Positions 7,289 through 16,659 are shown, counted from the stretch's first letter. The stretch: 64,000 bases of DNA from Planococcus sp. MER TA 32b (GCA_023715185.1 JAMCAN010000003.1:1-64000); one strand, 5' to 3'. The notes: generated by a model from the sequence alone, not told the origin. A program made the numbers and translations.

Positions 7289-8555
7289 AATGATGGATAA
7301 CCCCTGGTTTTTGAGGATTACCGCATTATTGCTAGCCTTTCTTATGTTCTTTTCCGTAAAAGCGGAAGAAGAAAACAATAATTCAGCGGCCAGCAATACG
7401 ATGACTGAAATAATCGAAGATGTGCCGCTCGAAGTCTATTACGACGATACAAGCCTGATGGTCAGCGGTGTGCCGGCGACTGTTGACGTCCAGATTACAG
7501 GGCCTAACAGGGAGGTCCAAACAACACAGCAAATCAAAGATTTTACTGTCTTTGTAGACTTGCGCAATCTGCCTCTTGGAGAACATCGCATCCGAGTGCA
7601 GACAGAAAATATTTCTCAAGAATTGGGTGTCCGGATCGACCCGACTTTTTTGGATGTCATGATTGAAGAACGGGTCACCCAGGAATTCAAAATCGATGCG
7701 GAACTGAATGAACGGCTGATCGCGGAAGGCTATGTACTGAAGAGCATATCTGCCGATCCTGATACAGTGACCGTCAGCGGACCGAAAAGCGTCATTGATT
7801 CCATCAGCTTTGTAAAAGCGACGGTGACGGAAGAGCCGGGCTTGGATTCGTCCGTGACAAGGGAAGCGAGAGTCCGTGTGCTGGCCAATGACCTGACGAA
7901 ACTGGACAATGTAACAATCGAGCCGGAAGTGGTGGAGGTCGAAGCTGTGATTGAAGAGTACAGCCGAGAAATACCGATATCACTGACCCAGACGGGAACG
8001 GCCCGCGAAGGGATCACCGTGGATGAAATTGAAACGGATGTTGATACCGTCAAGATTTCAGGGCCGCGGAATGTCGTTGACACAATCGAAGAATACGAAG
8101 TGGAAGTGAATATCAGCGGCGTGACCCTAACGGATACGGCGATTGAAGTGGAGCTTGCTGCTCCGGAAGGGACGAGCGCTGTAGAGCCGGGCAGCCTTAT
8201 CGTGGACGCCGAAATCAGTGTCGATGAAACTGTGCTGATGCCGGAAGATGTCGGTTTTGGCCTGACAGATCCGGACGGCGCGCTTGGCCGGGAAATCTTT
8301 GAAAACCTTCAACTGGAAATCAGAGGACTGGAAGATGGCAATAAAGCCGATTTCCTCGATCCCGAAGATGGCCTTGTGTCTTTGATTGCTTATGGCACTG
8401 AAGAATTGCTTGGAAGTTTGAACTTGGAAGATTTTGTGGTATATGTAGATGCGGCGGAAAAAATGGGACAGCATAAACTGGCGGTTGCGGCAGAAGGAGT
8501 GGAAGAAGCCAAATGGCTTGTTTTCCCTTCGACTGCAACCATCCATATTAGATAG
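7281..8555 (+). CDS. cdaR: CdaA regulatory protein CdaR (YbbR repeats)
   Basis: A 424-residue membrane-anchored protein outside the membrane: one N-terminal span (about 9-25), then tandem YbbR domains. Recurrent strands such as VTVSGPKSVIDSI and VKISGPRNVVDTI are recognisable. CdaR binds and modulates CdaA. ATG 7281 lies behind GGAGGGGAAAAAAG inside the end of cdaA, so translation is coupled. GlmM follows after 46 nt. Confidence 0.92.
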   Translation: MDKMMDNPWFLRITALLLAFLMFFSVKAEEENNNSAASNTMTEIIEDVPLEVYYDDTSLMVSGVPATVDVQITGPNREVQTTQQIKDFTVFVDLRNLPLGEHRIRVQTENISQELGVRIDPTFLDVMIEERVTQEFKIDAELNERLIAEGYVLKSISADPDTVTVSGPKSVIDSISFVKATVTEEPGLDSSVTREARVRVLANDLTKLDNVTIEPEVVEVEAVIEEYSREIPISLTQTGTAREGITVDEIETDVDTVKISGPRNVVDTIEEYEVEVNISGVTLTDTAIEVELAAPEGTSAVEPGSLIVDAEISVDETVLMPEDVGFGLTDPDGALGREIFENLQLEIRGLEDGNKADFLDPEDGLVSLIAYGTEELLGSLNLEDFVVYVDAAEKMGQHKLAVAAEGVEEAKWLVFPSTATIHIR

Positions 8556-8601
8556 GCATTATTATCCGATATTGCATTGGATTTAAGGAGAGAATAACAG
8601 C

Positions 8602-9951
8602 ATGGGTAAATATTTTGGTACAGATGGAGTTCGCGGCGTTGCGAATAGCGAATTGACACCGGAACTCGCATTTAAATTGGGCCGCTTCGGCGGGTATGTA
8701 TTAACGAAAAGTTCGAAGGATAAACCGAAAGTTCTGATCGGGCGCGACACCCGTATTTCAGGTGAAATGCTTGAAGGCGCTTTGGCTGCCGGGTTGTTGA
8801 GTGTCGGAGCGGAAGTGATGCGCCTTGGCGTCATCAGTACACCAGGTGTTTCTTACCTGACACGCGTGATGAGCGCGGAAGCGGGCGTGATGATCTCAGC
8901 TTCGCATAACCCAGTCGAAGACAACGGCATCAAATTCTTCGGTTCTGACGGCTATAAACTTTCTGATGACCAGGAAGCTGAAATTGAAGCTTTGCTGGAT
9001 ATGGAAGAAGATACGCTGCCGCGTCCTACCGGCGGTGACCTTGGCGCCATCACCAGCTATTTTGAAGGCGGCCAGAAATACATCCAGTACCTGAAGCAGA
9101 CCGTTGATGAAGAATTCGACGGCATTCACGTGGCACTTGACTGTGCGCACGGTGCCACTTCAACTTTGGCGACGCATGTATTCGCTGACCTTGACGCGGA
9201 CATCACTTCAATGGGTGCTTCGCCAAACGGTTTGAACATCAATGACCAGGTCGGCTCCACACATCCGCAGAAGCTTGCGGAACTTGTCGTGGAGAAAAAC
9301 GCTGACATCGGACTTGCTTTCGATGGCGACGGCGACCGCTTGATCGCGGTGGATGAAAAAGGCCACATTGTCGATGGCGACCAGATCATGTACATCTGCG
9401 GTAAATACCTGAAGTCTGAGGGCCGCTTGAATAAAGACACAGTCGTGTCGACAGTAATGAGCAATATGGGCTTCTACAAAGCGGTGGAAGCGAACGGCAT
9501 GACCAGCGTGAAAACTGCAGTGGGTGACCGTTATGTGGTCGAAGAAATGCGCAAGAACGGTTATAACCTTGGCGGCGAACAGTCTGGCCATATCATTTTC
9601 CTTGATTACAATACAACAGGCGACGGATTATTGACGGGTCTTCAATTGGTGAACATCATGAAGGTCACCGGCAAGAAATTGTCCGAGCTTGCAGGTGAAA
9701 TGACGATCTTCCCGCAAAAACTCGTCAATATCCGTGTAACTGACAAACATGCAGTGACGGATAACGCGAAAGTGGCTGCTGAAATCGAAGAAGTTGAAAC
9801 TGAAATGAACGGCAATGGCCGTGTGCTTGTGCGTCCTTCCGGTACAGAACCGTTAGTGCGTGTCATGGTGGAGGCAGCTTCAGAAGAAGATTGCGAACGC
9901 TATGTAGAACGGATTGCAGAAGTAGTCCGTGCTGAAATGGGTATGAAATAA
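8602..9951 (+). CDS. glmM: Phosphoglucosamine mutase
   Basis: Converts glucosamine-6-phosphate to glucosamine-1-phosphate for UDP-GlcNAc and the wall. The 449 residues carry the phosphoserine loop ISASHNP (Ser101), the metal loop DGDGDR near 240, the sugar loop GEQSGHI and the phosphate loop RPSGTEP. It is the full family length. The cdaA-cdaR-glmM linkage is conserved, and in B. subtilis GlmM also interacts with CdaA. Confidence 0.97.
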   Translation: MGKYFGTDGVRGVANSELTPELAFKLGRFGGYVLTKSSKDKPKVLIGRDTRISGEMLEGALAAGLLSVGAEVMRLGVISTPGVSYLTRVMSAEAGVMISASHNPVEDNGIKFFGSDGYKLSDDQEAEIEALLDMEEDTLPRPTGGDLGAITSYFEGGQKYIQYLKQTVDEEFDGIHVALDCAHGATSTLATHVFADLDADITSMGASPNGLNINDQVGSTHPQKLAELVVEKNADIGLAFDGDGDRLIAVDEKGHIVDGDQIMYICGKYLKSEGRLNKDTVVSTVMSNMGFYKAVEANGMTSVKTAVGDRYVVEEMRKNGYNLGGEQSGHIIFLDYNTTGDGLLTGLQLVNIMKVTGKKLSELAGEMTIFPQKLVNIRVTDKHAVTDNAKVAAEIEEVETEMNGNGRVLVRPSGTEPLVRVMVEAASEEDCERYVERIAEVVRAEMGMK

Positions 9952-9955
9952 TAAG

Positions 9956-10075
9956 AAAAGCGACAGCGCCCGTTAAGCTCTGAAAGGCATAAGACAATTT
10001 GGCGAAGCGGCGTCTTTTCAGCCGCACAGCCAAAGTGGCTTATGACCCGAAGAGCTGGGCCGCTGGAGTCTGGAC
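9956..10075. repeat. Intergenic repeat family A, copy 2
   Basis: A complete nested inverted repeat: outer CAGCG/CGCTG, then AGCTCT/AGAGCT, CATAAG/CTTATG, TTTGGC/GCCAAA and CGGC/GCCG. Compared with copy 1 the second stem has changed on both sides (AGATTC/GAATCT there), so the pairing is kept while the sequence differs. It begins five bases after the glmM stop. Confidence 0.8.
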
Positions 10076-10144
10076 AAAACTTCGCTCTTTCAAAGCCATC
10101 AGAAACTTTAAAATATCACCTTTTTTTATCCATTAATAATCTAA

Positions 10145-10182
10145 ACCGCTCCGAAGCTGAAATGCTTTCGGAGCGTTTTTTA
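10145..10182 (+). terminator. Terminator between glmM and glmS
   Basis: Stem CGCTCCGAAGC/GCTTTCGGAGCG followed by six T. It ends the cdaA-glmM transcript downstream of repeat A copy 2. Confidence 0.9.
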
Positions 10183-10305
10183 AATGGACGCATTGATAAA
10201 ATTATCAGCAGCAACGCAAATATTTTTGTGTGCAGGCAGAGGTGAAAATCGAATTTTATCCTTTATTCGATATAAATACATATTTGTCTAAGGACTTAGG
10301 GACGA

Positions 10306-10334
10306 TTGACTAAGGGAATTGGAAAAGGTATGAT
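10306..10334 (+). promoter_or_regulatory. Sigma-A promoter of glmS
   Basis: TTGACT (10306-10311), a 17-nt spacer and TATGAT (10329-10334). Transcription from here would carry the glmS ribozyme in the 5' leader. Confidence 0.8.
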
Positions 10335-10396
10335 ATAGTAGCCTGTTTAGGGCCGCATAAAAAGGGGGATAGTAGTAGAGCGTATTAAGGAAAATA

Positions 10397-10560
10397 GTTG
10401 AAGCGCCTGTACTGGGGAAATTGGACGGACAAGTCAGTTCCCAGTAGACGAGGAGGAGGATTATCGAGATTTCGGCGGATACCTCCCGGCCGTGAAGCCC
10501 GGTCGTTATGTTCATCTTCAAAGCAGCTGAGTGATCAGCTGTACAACAGGATGAATGGGC
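10397..10560 (+). ncRNA. glmS ribozyme (glucosamine-6-phosphate riboswitch)
   Basis: The self-cleaving leader is recognised by GCGCC right after the cleavage point (between A10402 and G10403), GACGAGGAGGAGGATTATCG, the nearly invariant TTTCGGCGGATACCTCCCGG, and the P4 arm TTCATC...GATGAA enclosing CAGCTG/CAGCTG. GlcN6P acts as cofactor for cleavage, which lowers glmS mRNA and so gives feedback on amino-sugar synthesis. It lies about 70 nt before the glmS start. Confidence 0.93.
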
Positions 10561-10628
10561 TCGAGCATGCGTCCGCGCAAAATGGCGAACGCTCTTTTTG
10601 ATATTGAAAAAATTGGAGGACTATAATT

Positions 10629-12434
10629 ATGTGTGGAATTGTTGGGTATATTGGAGAAAAAGATTCAAAAGAGATCTTATTGAAAGGCCTTGAGCGTCTG
10701 GAATACCGCGGCTACGATTCAGCGGGTATCGCTGTGCGCAACGGCGAAGGCATTACAGTGTTCAAGGAAAAAGGCCGCATCGCGGACCTGCGTGGAGCTG
10801 TTAACGGCGACGTGACTGGAAATACGGGAATCGGGCATACACGCTGGGCAACGCACGGTAAACCAAGCCAGGTAAACGCTCACCCGCATCAGAACACATC
10901 AGACCGTTTCACGATTGTGCATAACGGCGTAATCGAAAACTATCACCACCTGCAGCGCGATTATTTGGCTGATGTGGAAATGGAATCTGATACGGACACG
11001 GAAATCATCGTTCAATTGATCGGCAAATTCGTTGAAGGCGAAGGCATGACGACGCAGGATGCTTTCAGCAAAGCTTTGAAATTGATGAAAGGTTCTTACG
11101 CGATTGCATTGCTTGACGCTGAAGAAGCACAAACGATTTTCGTCGCGAAAAACAAGAGCCCATTGCTTGTCGGCCTTGGAGAAGATTTCAACGTTGTAGC
11201 ATCTGATGCTATGGCAATGCTGCAAGTGACAGACCAATTCGTTGAATTGATGGACAAGGAAATCGTGATTGTCCGCAAAAACAGCGTGGAGATCCTGACG
11301 CTTGAAGGTGAAAAAGTGGAACGCGAACCGTTCACTGCTGAAATCGATATGAGCGATATCGACAAAGGCACATATCCTCATTATATGCTGAAAGAAATCG
11401 ATGAGCAGCCGGCAGTGATGCGCAAAATCATCCAGGCTTACCAAGGCGAGGATGAGAAATTGACGATCCAGCCTGAAATCCTTGATGCTTTGCAGGAAGC
11501 TGACCGTCTTTACATCATCGCGGCGGGTACAAGCTATCATGCTGGGCTGATCGGCAAGGAATATCTGGAGAAAATGGCGGGTATTCCAGTGGAAGTGCAT
11601 GTAGCGAGCGAATTTGGCTATAACATGCCGCTTCTTTCCGAAAAACCGTTGTTCGTCTTCATTTCCCAGTCGGGCGAAACGGCTGACAGCCGCCAGGTAT
11701 TGGTGCGCATCAAAGAACTTGGCCACCCGTCATTGACGATCACAAACGTTGCGGGATCGACTTTGTCACGCGAAGCTGACCATACATTATTACTTTATGC
11801 AGGACCGGAAATTGCTGTAGCGTCAACAAAAGCCTACACAGCCCAATTGGCGGTATTGGCGATTTTGGCAGCTGTGACAGCAGAAGCGCGCGGACGCGAC
11901 CTTGGTTTCGATCTTGTGCAGGAAATGGGTATTGTGGCGAACGCCATCCAGGCGCAAGTCGATATGAAGGAAGAAATCGAGCAATTGGCGCATGATTTCC
12001 TTTCGACAACACGCAATTGCTTCTTTATCGGCCGTCTGATGGATTATTTCGTCGGCCTTGAAGGCGCGTTGAAGTTGAAAGAGATTTCCTATATCCAAGC
12101 GGAAGGCTTTGCCGGCGGCGAATTGAAGCACGGTACGATCGCTTTGATCGAAGAAGGCACGCCTGTCATCGCGCTTGCGACACAGGAATCCGTAAACTTG
12201 AACATCCGCGGCAACGTCAAAGAAGTGGCGGCGCGCGGCGCAAACACCATGATCATTTCAATGGAAGGCCTGAACGAAGACGGCGACAGCCACGTCCTTC
12301 CGACAGTGCATGAGCTGTTGACTCCGCTTGTGTCGGTTATTCCGCTCCAGCTGATCAGCTATTATGCAGCACTTCACAGAGACTGTGACGTGGATAAGCC
12401 GCGTAACCTGGCGAAATCCGTTACGGTTGAATAA
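10629..12434 (+). CDS. glmS: Glutamine--fructose-6-phosphate aminotransferase
   Basis: Makes glucosamine-6-phosphate from fructose-6-phosphate and glutamine. The 601 residues have an N-terminal class II glutaminase domain starting MCGIVGYIG (Cys2 becomes the nucleophile), with HTRWATHG and HNGVIENY, then two SIS domains ([18 protein letters not shown]) and the C-terminal [16 protein letters not shown] 10629 follows TTGGAGGA. It is controlled by the ribozyme in its leader and ends in a terminator. Confidence 0.97.
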   Translation: MCGIVGYIGEKDSKEILLKGLERLEYRGYDSAGIAVRNGEGITVFKEKGRIADLRGAVNGDVTGNTGIGHTRWATHGKPSQVNAHPHQNTSDRFTIVHNGVIENYHHLQRDYLADVEMESDTDTEIIVQLIGKFVEGEGMTTQDAFSKALKLMKGSYAIALLDAEEAQTIFVAKNKSPLLVGLGEDFNVVASDAMAMLQVTDQFVELMDKEIVIVRKNSVEILTLEGEKVEREPFTAEIDMSDIDKGTYPHYMLKEIDEQPAVMRKIIQAYQGEDEKLTIQPEILDALQEADRLYIIAAGTSYHAGLIGKEYLEKMAGIPVEVHVASEFGYNMPLLSEKPLFVFISQSGETADSRQVLVRIKELGHPSLTITNVAGSTLSREADHTLLLYAGPEIAVASTKAYTAQLAVLAILAAVTAEARGRDLGFDLVQEMGIVANAIQAQVDMKEEIEQLAHDFLSTTRNCFFIGRLMDYFVGLEGALKLKEISYIQAEGFAGGELKHGTIALIEEGTPVIALATQESVNLNIRGNVKEVAARGANTMIISMEGLNEDGDSHVLPTVHELLTPLVSVIPLQLISYYAALHRDCDVDKPRNLAKSVTVE

Positions 12435-12448
12435 AAGCGAATAAAGCA

Positions 12449-12478
12449 GAGCCGGATCCTCAGAGGTCCGGCTTTTTT
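12449..12478 (+). terminator. Terminator after glmS
   Basis: GCCGGA/TCCGGC stem with a CT-rich loop and six T, 15 nt after the stop codon. Confidence 0.85.
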
Positions 12479-12497
12479 GTGCTGTCAGATTTAAAAA

Positions 12498-12536
12498 CGA
12501 AAAAAACAGACCAGGAATCATATCCCGGTCTGTTTC
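12498..12536 (-). terminator. Terminator of the NlpC/P60 hydrolase gene
   Basis: AAACAGACC/GGTCTGTTT stem with a T run when read on the reverse strand. It faces the glmS terminator across a convergent gap. Confidence 0.85.
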
Positions 12537-12550
12537 GCTTATTGATTTTA

Positions 12551-13183
12551 TTACATTCTGCCGTAGCCAGTGAAGTGGTCTCCCCAATATGGGCCGAATA
12601 CGTCAACGACTTCTACTCCGCCGTTATTGGCAGCGACCATTTTGCCGTTTCCGACATAGATGCCGACGTGCGAGATTCCTGCTTTATACGTGCCGGAGAA
12701 GAAAACCAGATCCCCTTGTTGTGGAGTGCTGACTTTCGTCGCCATGTTATAGTAGCCGGCTGCGCTTGTGCGGCCTACGTTGTGTCCGGCTTTGTTCAGT
12801 GTATAGGCGATAAATCCGCTGCAGTCAAATCCTGCCGGTGATGAGCCGCCCCATACATATGGAACTCCGATATATTGCTGTGCAATCGATGCGATCGAAG
12901 AAGTGGGATTGCTTACCTGCGTTACTTGCGGCGCTTTCGTGCTGCTGGATGCTGCAGAAGAACCTGCGCTTGTCTGGAATGTTTGGCCCGGGTAGATCAT
13001 GTGTCCGGAAATGCCGTTGATGCTTTGCAGGCTTGAAACCGTAGTTCCATAATCCTGTGCGATTTGCCAAAGTGTATCTCCAGATTTCACTTGGTGTGTA
13101 GCTGCGCTAGTAGGTGCAGCAATGGCAGATGAAAGGGCAACAGTTGCAGTAAAGGCTAGTAGTGCTTTTTTTGTTTTTCTCAT
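12551..13183 (-). CDS. LysM-NlpC/P60 peptidoglycan endopeptidase
   Basis: Secreted wall hydrolase of 210 residues, of the DL-endopeptidase (LytE/CwlS-like) type. It has a signal peptide (1-27, cleavage near TSA), one LysM domain (29-73, VKSGDTLWQIAQDYG), a Ser/Ala-rich linker, and an NlpC/P60 domain (95-210) with FDCSGF (Cys121) and SHVGIY (His172). The third catalytic position looks like Asn rather than His. LytE-type hydrolases usually carry several LysM repeats; this one has only one. The start ATG follows AAGGAG. The specific paralogue name cannot be given. Confidence 0.9.
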   Translation of the reverse strand: MRKTKKALLAFTATVALSSAIAAPTSAATHQVKSGDTLWQIAQDYGTTVSSLQSINGISGHMIYPGQTFQTSAGSSAASSSTKAPQVTQVSNPTSSIASIAQQYIGVPYVWGGSSPAGFDCSGFIAYTLNKAGHNVGRTSAAGYYNMATKVSTPQQGDLVFFSGTYKAGISHVGIYVGNGKMVAANNGGVEVVDVFGPYWGDHFTGYGRM

Positions 13184-13690
13184 TTTCCGCTCCTTGTTTA
13201 TCTGGAATTCACTGAATTCATATTGTTGAATAGTGATTCTCGTATTGTATTTATTAAACCAAAATGTCTAAGGGGTTATTAATAATCTGATGCTTCTTAT
13301 CACTTATCTTTGAAGCCTTGATTAGTGTAGCATGCGGTTTTGGTGAATTAAACCCTTGTAATGGTTTTGTGAACGCATTTAAATATTTTGATATATTTTT
13401 GATATATTATATCTTTGTATAATATAAATGAGTTATACAAATAAAACACTCTCCTATCGTTAGCGTGACAGGATTCTAAAAAGAGAATCAGTAAAAAAAT
13501 AAGTTCAGGCCTGTAAAAATACACTTGTGAATTTACATTTAGTGGATTGATTATTTCAAAGATGAAATGTGGTTTTCTCATTTCCCGCCTGAAATTTGAA
13601 GTGAGATTGAAGAAAGAACAGCAGTCTTTGAATTGTAAAATTCAGTATTTTTGTATTTTACTGGGCTTTCGGATGGTATGATTAAGTAAA
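13184..13690. other. AT-rich intergenic stretch of about 500 bp
   Basis: No credible gene. The part next to 13183 should hold the promoter of the wall hydrolase; on the reverse strand TTAGAC, 16 nt and TACAAT are visible. One small hairpin (CCTATC...GACAGG, 13454-13473) stands in otherwise very AT-rich DNA. No known riboswitch consensus was found, although c-di-AMP riboswitches often precede such hydrolases. Confidence 0.5.
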
Positions 13691-13707
13691 AAAGGAGGGC
13701 TTTATAG

Positions 13708-13893
13708 ATGAATTGGGCAGTTTTAAAAGACGGCAGAACAATGCTGGGACTGGTATTGTCCGTTTTATTGAGTGTAGGAGCGATTGTGCTGGCGGTATAT
13801 GATAACGGTTATTGGGTTGTACTGTCTGTAATAGCGATGATTGTACTTTCCACCAGTATTGCCAAAGCTGATAAAGTGACGAAACAAGGGTAG
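13708..13893 (+). CDS. Small two-span membrane protein
   Basis: A 61-residue hydrophobic protein with two membrane spans (about 11-31 and 35-52) and a short charged tail. AAAAAAGGAGGG gives a strong ribosome site eight bases before the ATG. I do not recognise a family. It starts a run of closely packed genes (NUDIX, GNAT) and ends 12 nt before the next start. Confidence 0.65.
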   Translation: MNWAVLKDGRTMLGLVLSVLLSVGAIVLAVYDNGYWVVLSVIAMIVLSTSIAKADKVTKQG

Positions 13894-13904
13894 GAGGCAG
13901 CCGC

Positions 13905-14435
13905 ATGGAAAATCAGGCGTATGTGGATTGGGGCGGACATATCGTCAGGCTCAGCTGGGAACCATACAGAAAGATGGAGCCGGCTGATATTGTGACGAGT
14001 GTCCACGGTTACTGCTTTTTTGAAGGGAAAGTGGTGCTCGTGCATGTTGGGGGCAGAGGGTTCAATGTTCCGGGCGGCCATATTGAAGCGCGGGAAAGCC
14101 CTGAAGAAACTCTGCACCGCGAAGCGTATGAAGAGGCTTACGTCAAAGGGGATATAAGCTATATCGGGGCGCTTTGCGTGGATCATACAGAAAACGTGAA
14201 GTTTGAGGGAAATGGTAAATATCCGCGGATTGGCTATCAATTGTTCTACCGGATGGACATCACGGAATGTCTGCCGTTTCTTCGGGAGCACGAGACCCTG
14301 ACGCGCATTTGGGTGGAGCCGGAAGAAGTCCCATATGTGATGGATGACCATGAAACCGCGTTATTGATATTGAAGGAAGCAATGAACAGCAAGAGCGAAA
14401 GCGGAGTGACTGTGGTAAATGAAATTGGAAACTGA
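13905..14435 (+). CDS. NUDIX hydrolase
   Basis: A 176-residue NUDIX-family hydrolase of nucleoside diphosphates linked to another moiety. The NUDIX box GGHIEARESPEETLHREAYEEAYV keeps the REAYEE catalytic glutamates; the usual final Gly of EExG is Ala. This wording is split here only to show the motif: G-x5-E-x7-REAYEEA. The substrate is unknown. The gene overlaps the following acetyltransferase by 17 bp, which suggests coupled expression. Confidence 0.85.
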   Translation: MENQAYVDWGGHIVRLSWEPYRKMEPADIVTSVHGYCFFEGKVVLVHVGGRGFNVPGGHIEARESPEETLHREAYEEAYVKGDISYIGALCVDHTENVKFEGNGKYPRIGYQLFYRMDITECLPFLREHETLTRIWVEPEEVPYVMDDHETALLILKEAMNSKSESGVTVVNEIGN

Positions 14436-14877
14436 ACGGTTGATGATCAGCCCGTGCACGGATGATATAATTCCGGTGCTGAAAGAGCAACAGTACGAAA
14501 ACGGGCCGCAGGTTGCAAATCACCTGAAGCAATTGGCGGAAAATCCTTCCATCCTTTATTGGGGGCCGTGGCTTGCGATTTTGAAAGCGGACAACACGAT
14601 TATCGGGGACCTGGGATTCAAAGGCGCGCCGGATGATAAAGGTGCCGTGGAAATCGGCTATGGTCTGCTGGGGAAATACCGGGGCAAAGGATATGCGACC
14701 GAAGCGGTTGCGGCTCTGGTCGACTGGGCATGGAAGCAGGAAGGCATACATAAGATCAAAGCGGAAACTCTCGTGGATAACCAGGAGTCGATGCGAGTGC
14801 TCGAAAAGCTTGGCATGAGAAAAGTGGCTGAGAGCGAAGAATTGGTTTATTGGGAGATAACTGGGAGTGAGCAATAG
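14419..14877 (+). CDS. GNAT acetyltransferase
   Basis: A 152-residue GNAT protein, RimJ/RimL-like. It starts KLETERLMISPCTDD, has the acetyl-CoA pyrophosphate loop YRGKGYATEAVAALVDWA and the terminal NQESMRVLEKLGMRKVAE. The substrate is not evident. It overlaps the NUDIX gene by 17 bp; the TGGTAAATG context has no strong independent ribosome site, so coupling is likely. Confidence 0.85.
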   Translation: MKLETERLMISPCTDDIIPVLKEQQYENGPQVANHLKQLAENPSILYWGPWLAILKADNTIIGDLGFKGAPDDKGAVEIGYGLLGKYRGKGYATEAVAALVDWAWKQEGIHKIKAETLVDNQESMRVLEKLGMRKVAESEELVYWEITGSEQ

Positions 14878-14919
14878 CTGAAGAAATGAAGGGATTTTCC
14901 TTATACTGAAAAAATGGAT

Positions 14920-15012
14920 TTGTAAATTATTTTACAATTAATGGCTTAATTGCCTGTCTTAAGTACGAAAATTTCGCCAGGCGAAATATCTGAATATAGT
15001 ATATGTTATAAT
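14920..15012 (+). promoter_or_regulatory. Promoter and two palindromes upstream of the NCS1 permease
   Basis: Three sites in a row: palindrome TTGTAAA-TTAT-TTTACAA (14920-14937); a perfect 17-bp palindrome ATTTCGCC-A-GGCGAAAT (14971-14987); and an extended -10 TGtTATAAT (15004-15012). The second palindrome covers the -35 position, as expected for an operator. The first resembles a GlnR/TnrA box, but its spacer is one base short. Confidence 0.6.
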
Positions 15013-15018
15013 TTTAGG

Positions 15019-15080
15019 GCAAGTGTTTTTATTCCTTCGGGCGTCAGCGCCTTGAGAGGGATGGAGCCACCTGCTTTTTT
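15019..15080 (+). ncRNA. Structured leader / attenuator of the NCS1 permease (unidentified)
   Basis: The RNA would fold from about its first nucleotide. The outer stem is GCAAGTG (15019-15025) with CACCTGC (15068-15074), one mismatch, directly followed by six T. Inside it are ATTCCTT (15031-15037) with GAGGGAT (15056-15062) and GGCG-TCAG-CGCC (15040-15051). Hairpin plus T-run before the coding region is the layout of a transcription attenuator or riboswitch. It does not fit the TPP, purine, preQ1, ZTP or guanidine consensus as I know them. Confidence 0.6.
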
Positions 15081-15118
15081 ATATGCTTTGAAATCATAAA
15101 CAGAAAGAAGAGGATAAT

Positions 15119-16537
15119 ATGAGATCTGAGATTACCGCAGATCAGGAAGTACATGACAGGCATTATAAACCAGAAGCAGAACCAACCAAAGATTATACGT
15201 TCGACCGGGTACCGCGGGAAGAACGGAACATGGGCTGGCTGAGCATCACGAATATTACGTTCGGCATTGCCACCGCCATTTTCTATTTCCAGATGGGCAG
15301 TGTAATGGCACTTCAGTTCGGAGCGGCAAACGCCATGATTTCGGCTGTCTATGCCATTATCGTCGCAGGAATCATCGGTTCGATCATCGTTTACTTATCG
15401 GCTAAATCAGGTATGAACGTCAATTTATTATCCCGCGGAGGGTTCGGTTATATCGGCGCCTCACTCACCTCATTAATTTACGCATCGAATTTTATCATGT
15501 ATTGTGCTTTTGAAGGCATGATTCTGGTATCCGCAATCCATGCATACTTTCCTTCCATCCCCTTATGGATTTTGATTGTCGTCTTCGGCACATTGGTCAT
15601 TCCGTTGAACTGGTTTGGCATCAAACAATTGGACAAGCTCCAAAAATGGTCGCTGCCGCTGTTCGGCATCTTTTTGATCGCGGCAATCGTTGTCGCCTTC
15701 AACCGGACGTCCGTATACGACGGGAATTTTTGGACATATATGCCTGAAGGTGTACAAATCGGCGGAACCGCCTTATTATTGTGCATCGGCATGCAGCACG
15801 GCATCATGGGGCTGACAGCGTTGATCGCTTCCGATTACGCGCGTTTCCTGAAACCGCAAGACCTGAAAATCGGCTCCATCGCCATCGGGTTCATCCCGCA
15901 GATTTTCTGCTTCGGCGTCATGGGCGGCCTCGGCATCTGGTTCGGCGTAACCATAGGCGAATCAAACCCGGGCGTCTACATCGTGGTGCTGCTGGGACTT
16001 GGCGGGGTGCTGTTTACGACACTGACGCAGGTCCGCATCAATATTACGAATATCTACAGCAGTTCCCTGTCGCTGTCGAGCTTTTTCGAGAATATGTTCC
16101 GGTTCACACCGGGCCGGCGCTTCTGGGTAGTGGTCGCGGGAGTCGTTGCCATGGCATTGATGCTTGGCGGCATCATCGACCATCTGGATACGGCGATGAC
16201 ATTCCAGGGCGTCGCGCTTATGACCTGGGCTTCGATATTGGTGACGGATGCACTGGTCGTGAAAAAATGGCTCAAGATCGGTCCCCGCTACTATGAATCC
16301 GAACAATCGAATTTGTATAAATGGAATCCTGTCGGCGTCGTTTCACTGCTGGTGCCGACAATTATCGGCACGATAGCGGCACTCGGCTTCATGGGCACGT
16401 TCCTGCAAAGCACAGCCGCCTTCTTCGCCGCGCTGCTGGCAGCTGCCATGACGATAGTGCTGGCTGTGGTGACAAAAGGCCGGTATTATCAGAAGGCGGA
16501 AGCAAAAGATATTCCAAAAGAAGATTATATTGCTTAA
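15119..16537 (+). CDS. NCS1-family nucleobase/cation symporter (cytosine-purine permease type)
   Basis: Membrane transporter of 472 residues with about 12 spans, of the nucleobase:cation symporter-1 family. Recognisable stretches are the N-terminal FDRVPREERNMGWLSI, GFGYIGASLTSLIY and SDYARFLKP. The substrate may be a purine, cytosine, hydantoin, thiamine precursor or similar; the sequence alone does not decide. ATG 15119 follows AGAAGAGGA. It has its own promoter, a structured leader and a terminator, and no catabolic partner gene nearby. Confidence 0.85.
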   Translation: MRSEITADQEVHDRHYKPEAEPTKDYTFDRVPREERNMGWLSITNITFGIATAIFYFQMGSVMALQFGAANAMISAVYAIIVAGIIGSIIVYLSAKSGMNVNLLSRGGFGYIGASLTSLIYASNFIMYCAFEGMILVSAIHAYFPSIPLWILIVVFGTLVIPLNWFGIKQLDKLQKWSLPLFGIFLIAAIVVAFNRTSVYDGNFWTYMPEGVQIGGTALLLCIGMQHGIMGLTALIASDYARFLKPQDLKIGSIAIGFIPQIFCFGVMGGLGIWFGVTIGESNPGVYIVVLLGLGGVLFTTLTQVRINITNIYSSSLSLSSFFENMFRFTPGRRFWVVVAGVVAMALMLGGIIDHLDTAMTFQGVALMTWASILVTDALVVKKWLKIGPRYYESEQSNLYKWNPVGVVSLLVPTIIGTIAALGFMGTFLQSTAAFFAALLAAAMTIVLAVVTKGRYYQKAEAKDIPKEDYIA

Positions 16538-16548
16538 TGATAAAAAAA

Positions 16549-16585
16549 GGAACAGCTTCCGTTATTACTACGGAAGCTGTTTTTC
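16549..16585 (+). terminator. Terminator after the NCS1 permease
   Basis: Perfect stem AACAGCTTCCG/CGGAAGCTGTT with loop TTATTACTA and a T run. Confidence 0.9.
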
Positions 16586-16659
16586 TTTGGATAGAGGAAA
16601 ACAGGCGGACTTCGGAGAAAGAGAATAGAAAGTAAATCGGTGTAACGGGAGGAATTTGT

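Noticed and set aside
10899-11726. A 275-residue reverse frame within glmS
   Set aside because: Fully antisense to a conserved essential gene, Phe/His-rich as expected from the complement of its codon usage; no likeness to a family.
13348-13581. A 77-residue reverse frame in the AT-rich gap
   Set aside because: Extreme AT bias, no ribosome site, hydrophobic runs typical of AT-rich noise.
13184-13690. c-di-AMP (ydaO-type) riboswitch before the NlpC/P60 gene
   Set aside because: Checked because such hydrolases are frequent targets; none of the conserved ydaO blocks was found on the reverse strand.
14920-14937. TTGTAAA-TTAT-TTTACAA as a TnrA/GlnR box
   Set aside because: The consensus TGTNA-N7-TNACA needs seven bases between half-sites; here there are six. 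Kept only as an unassigned palindrome.
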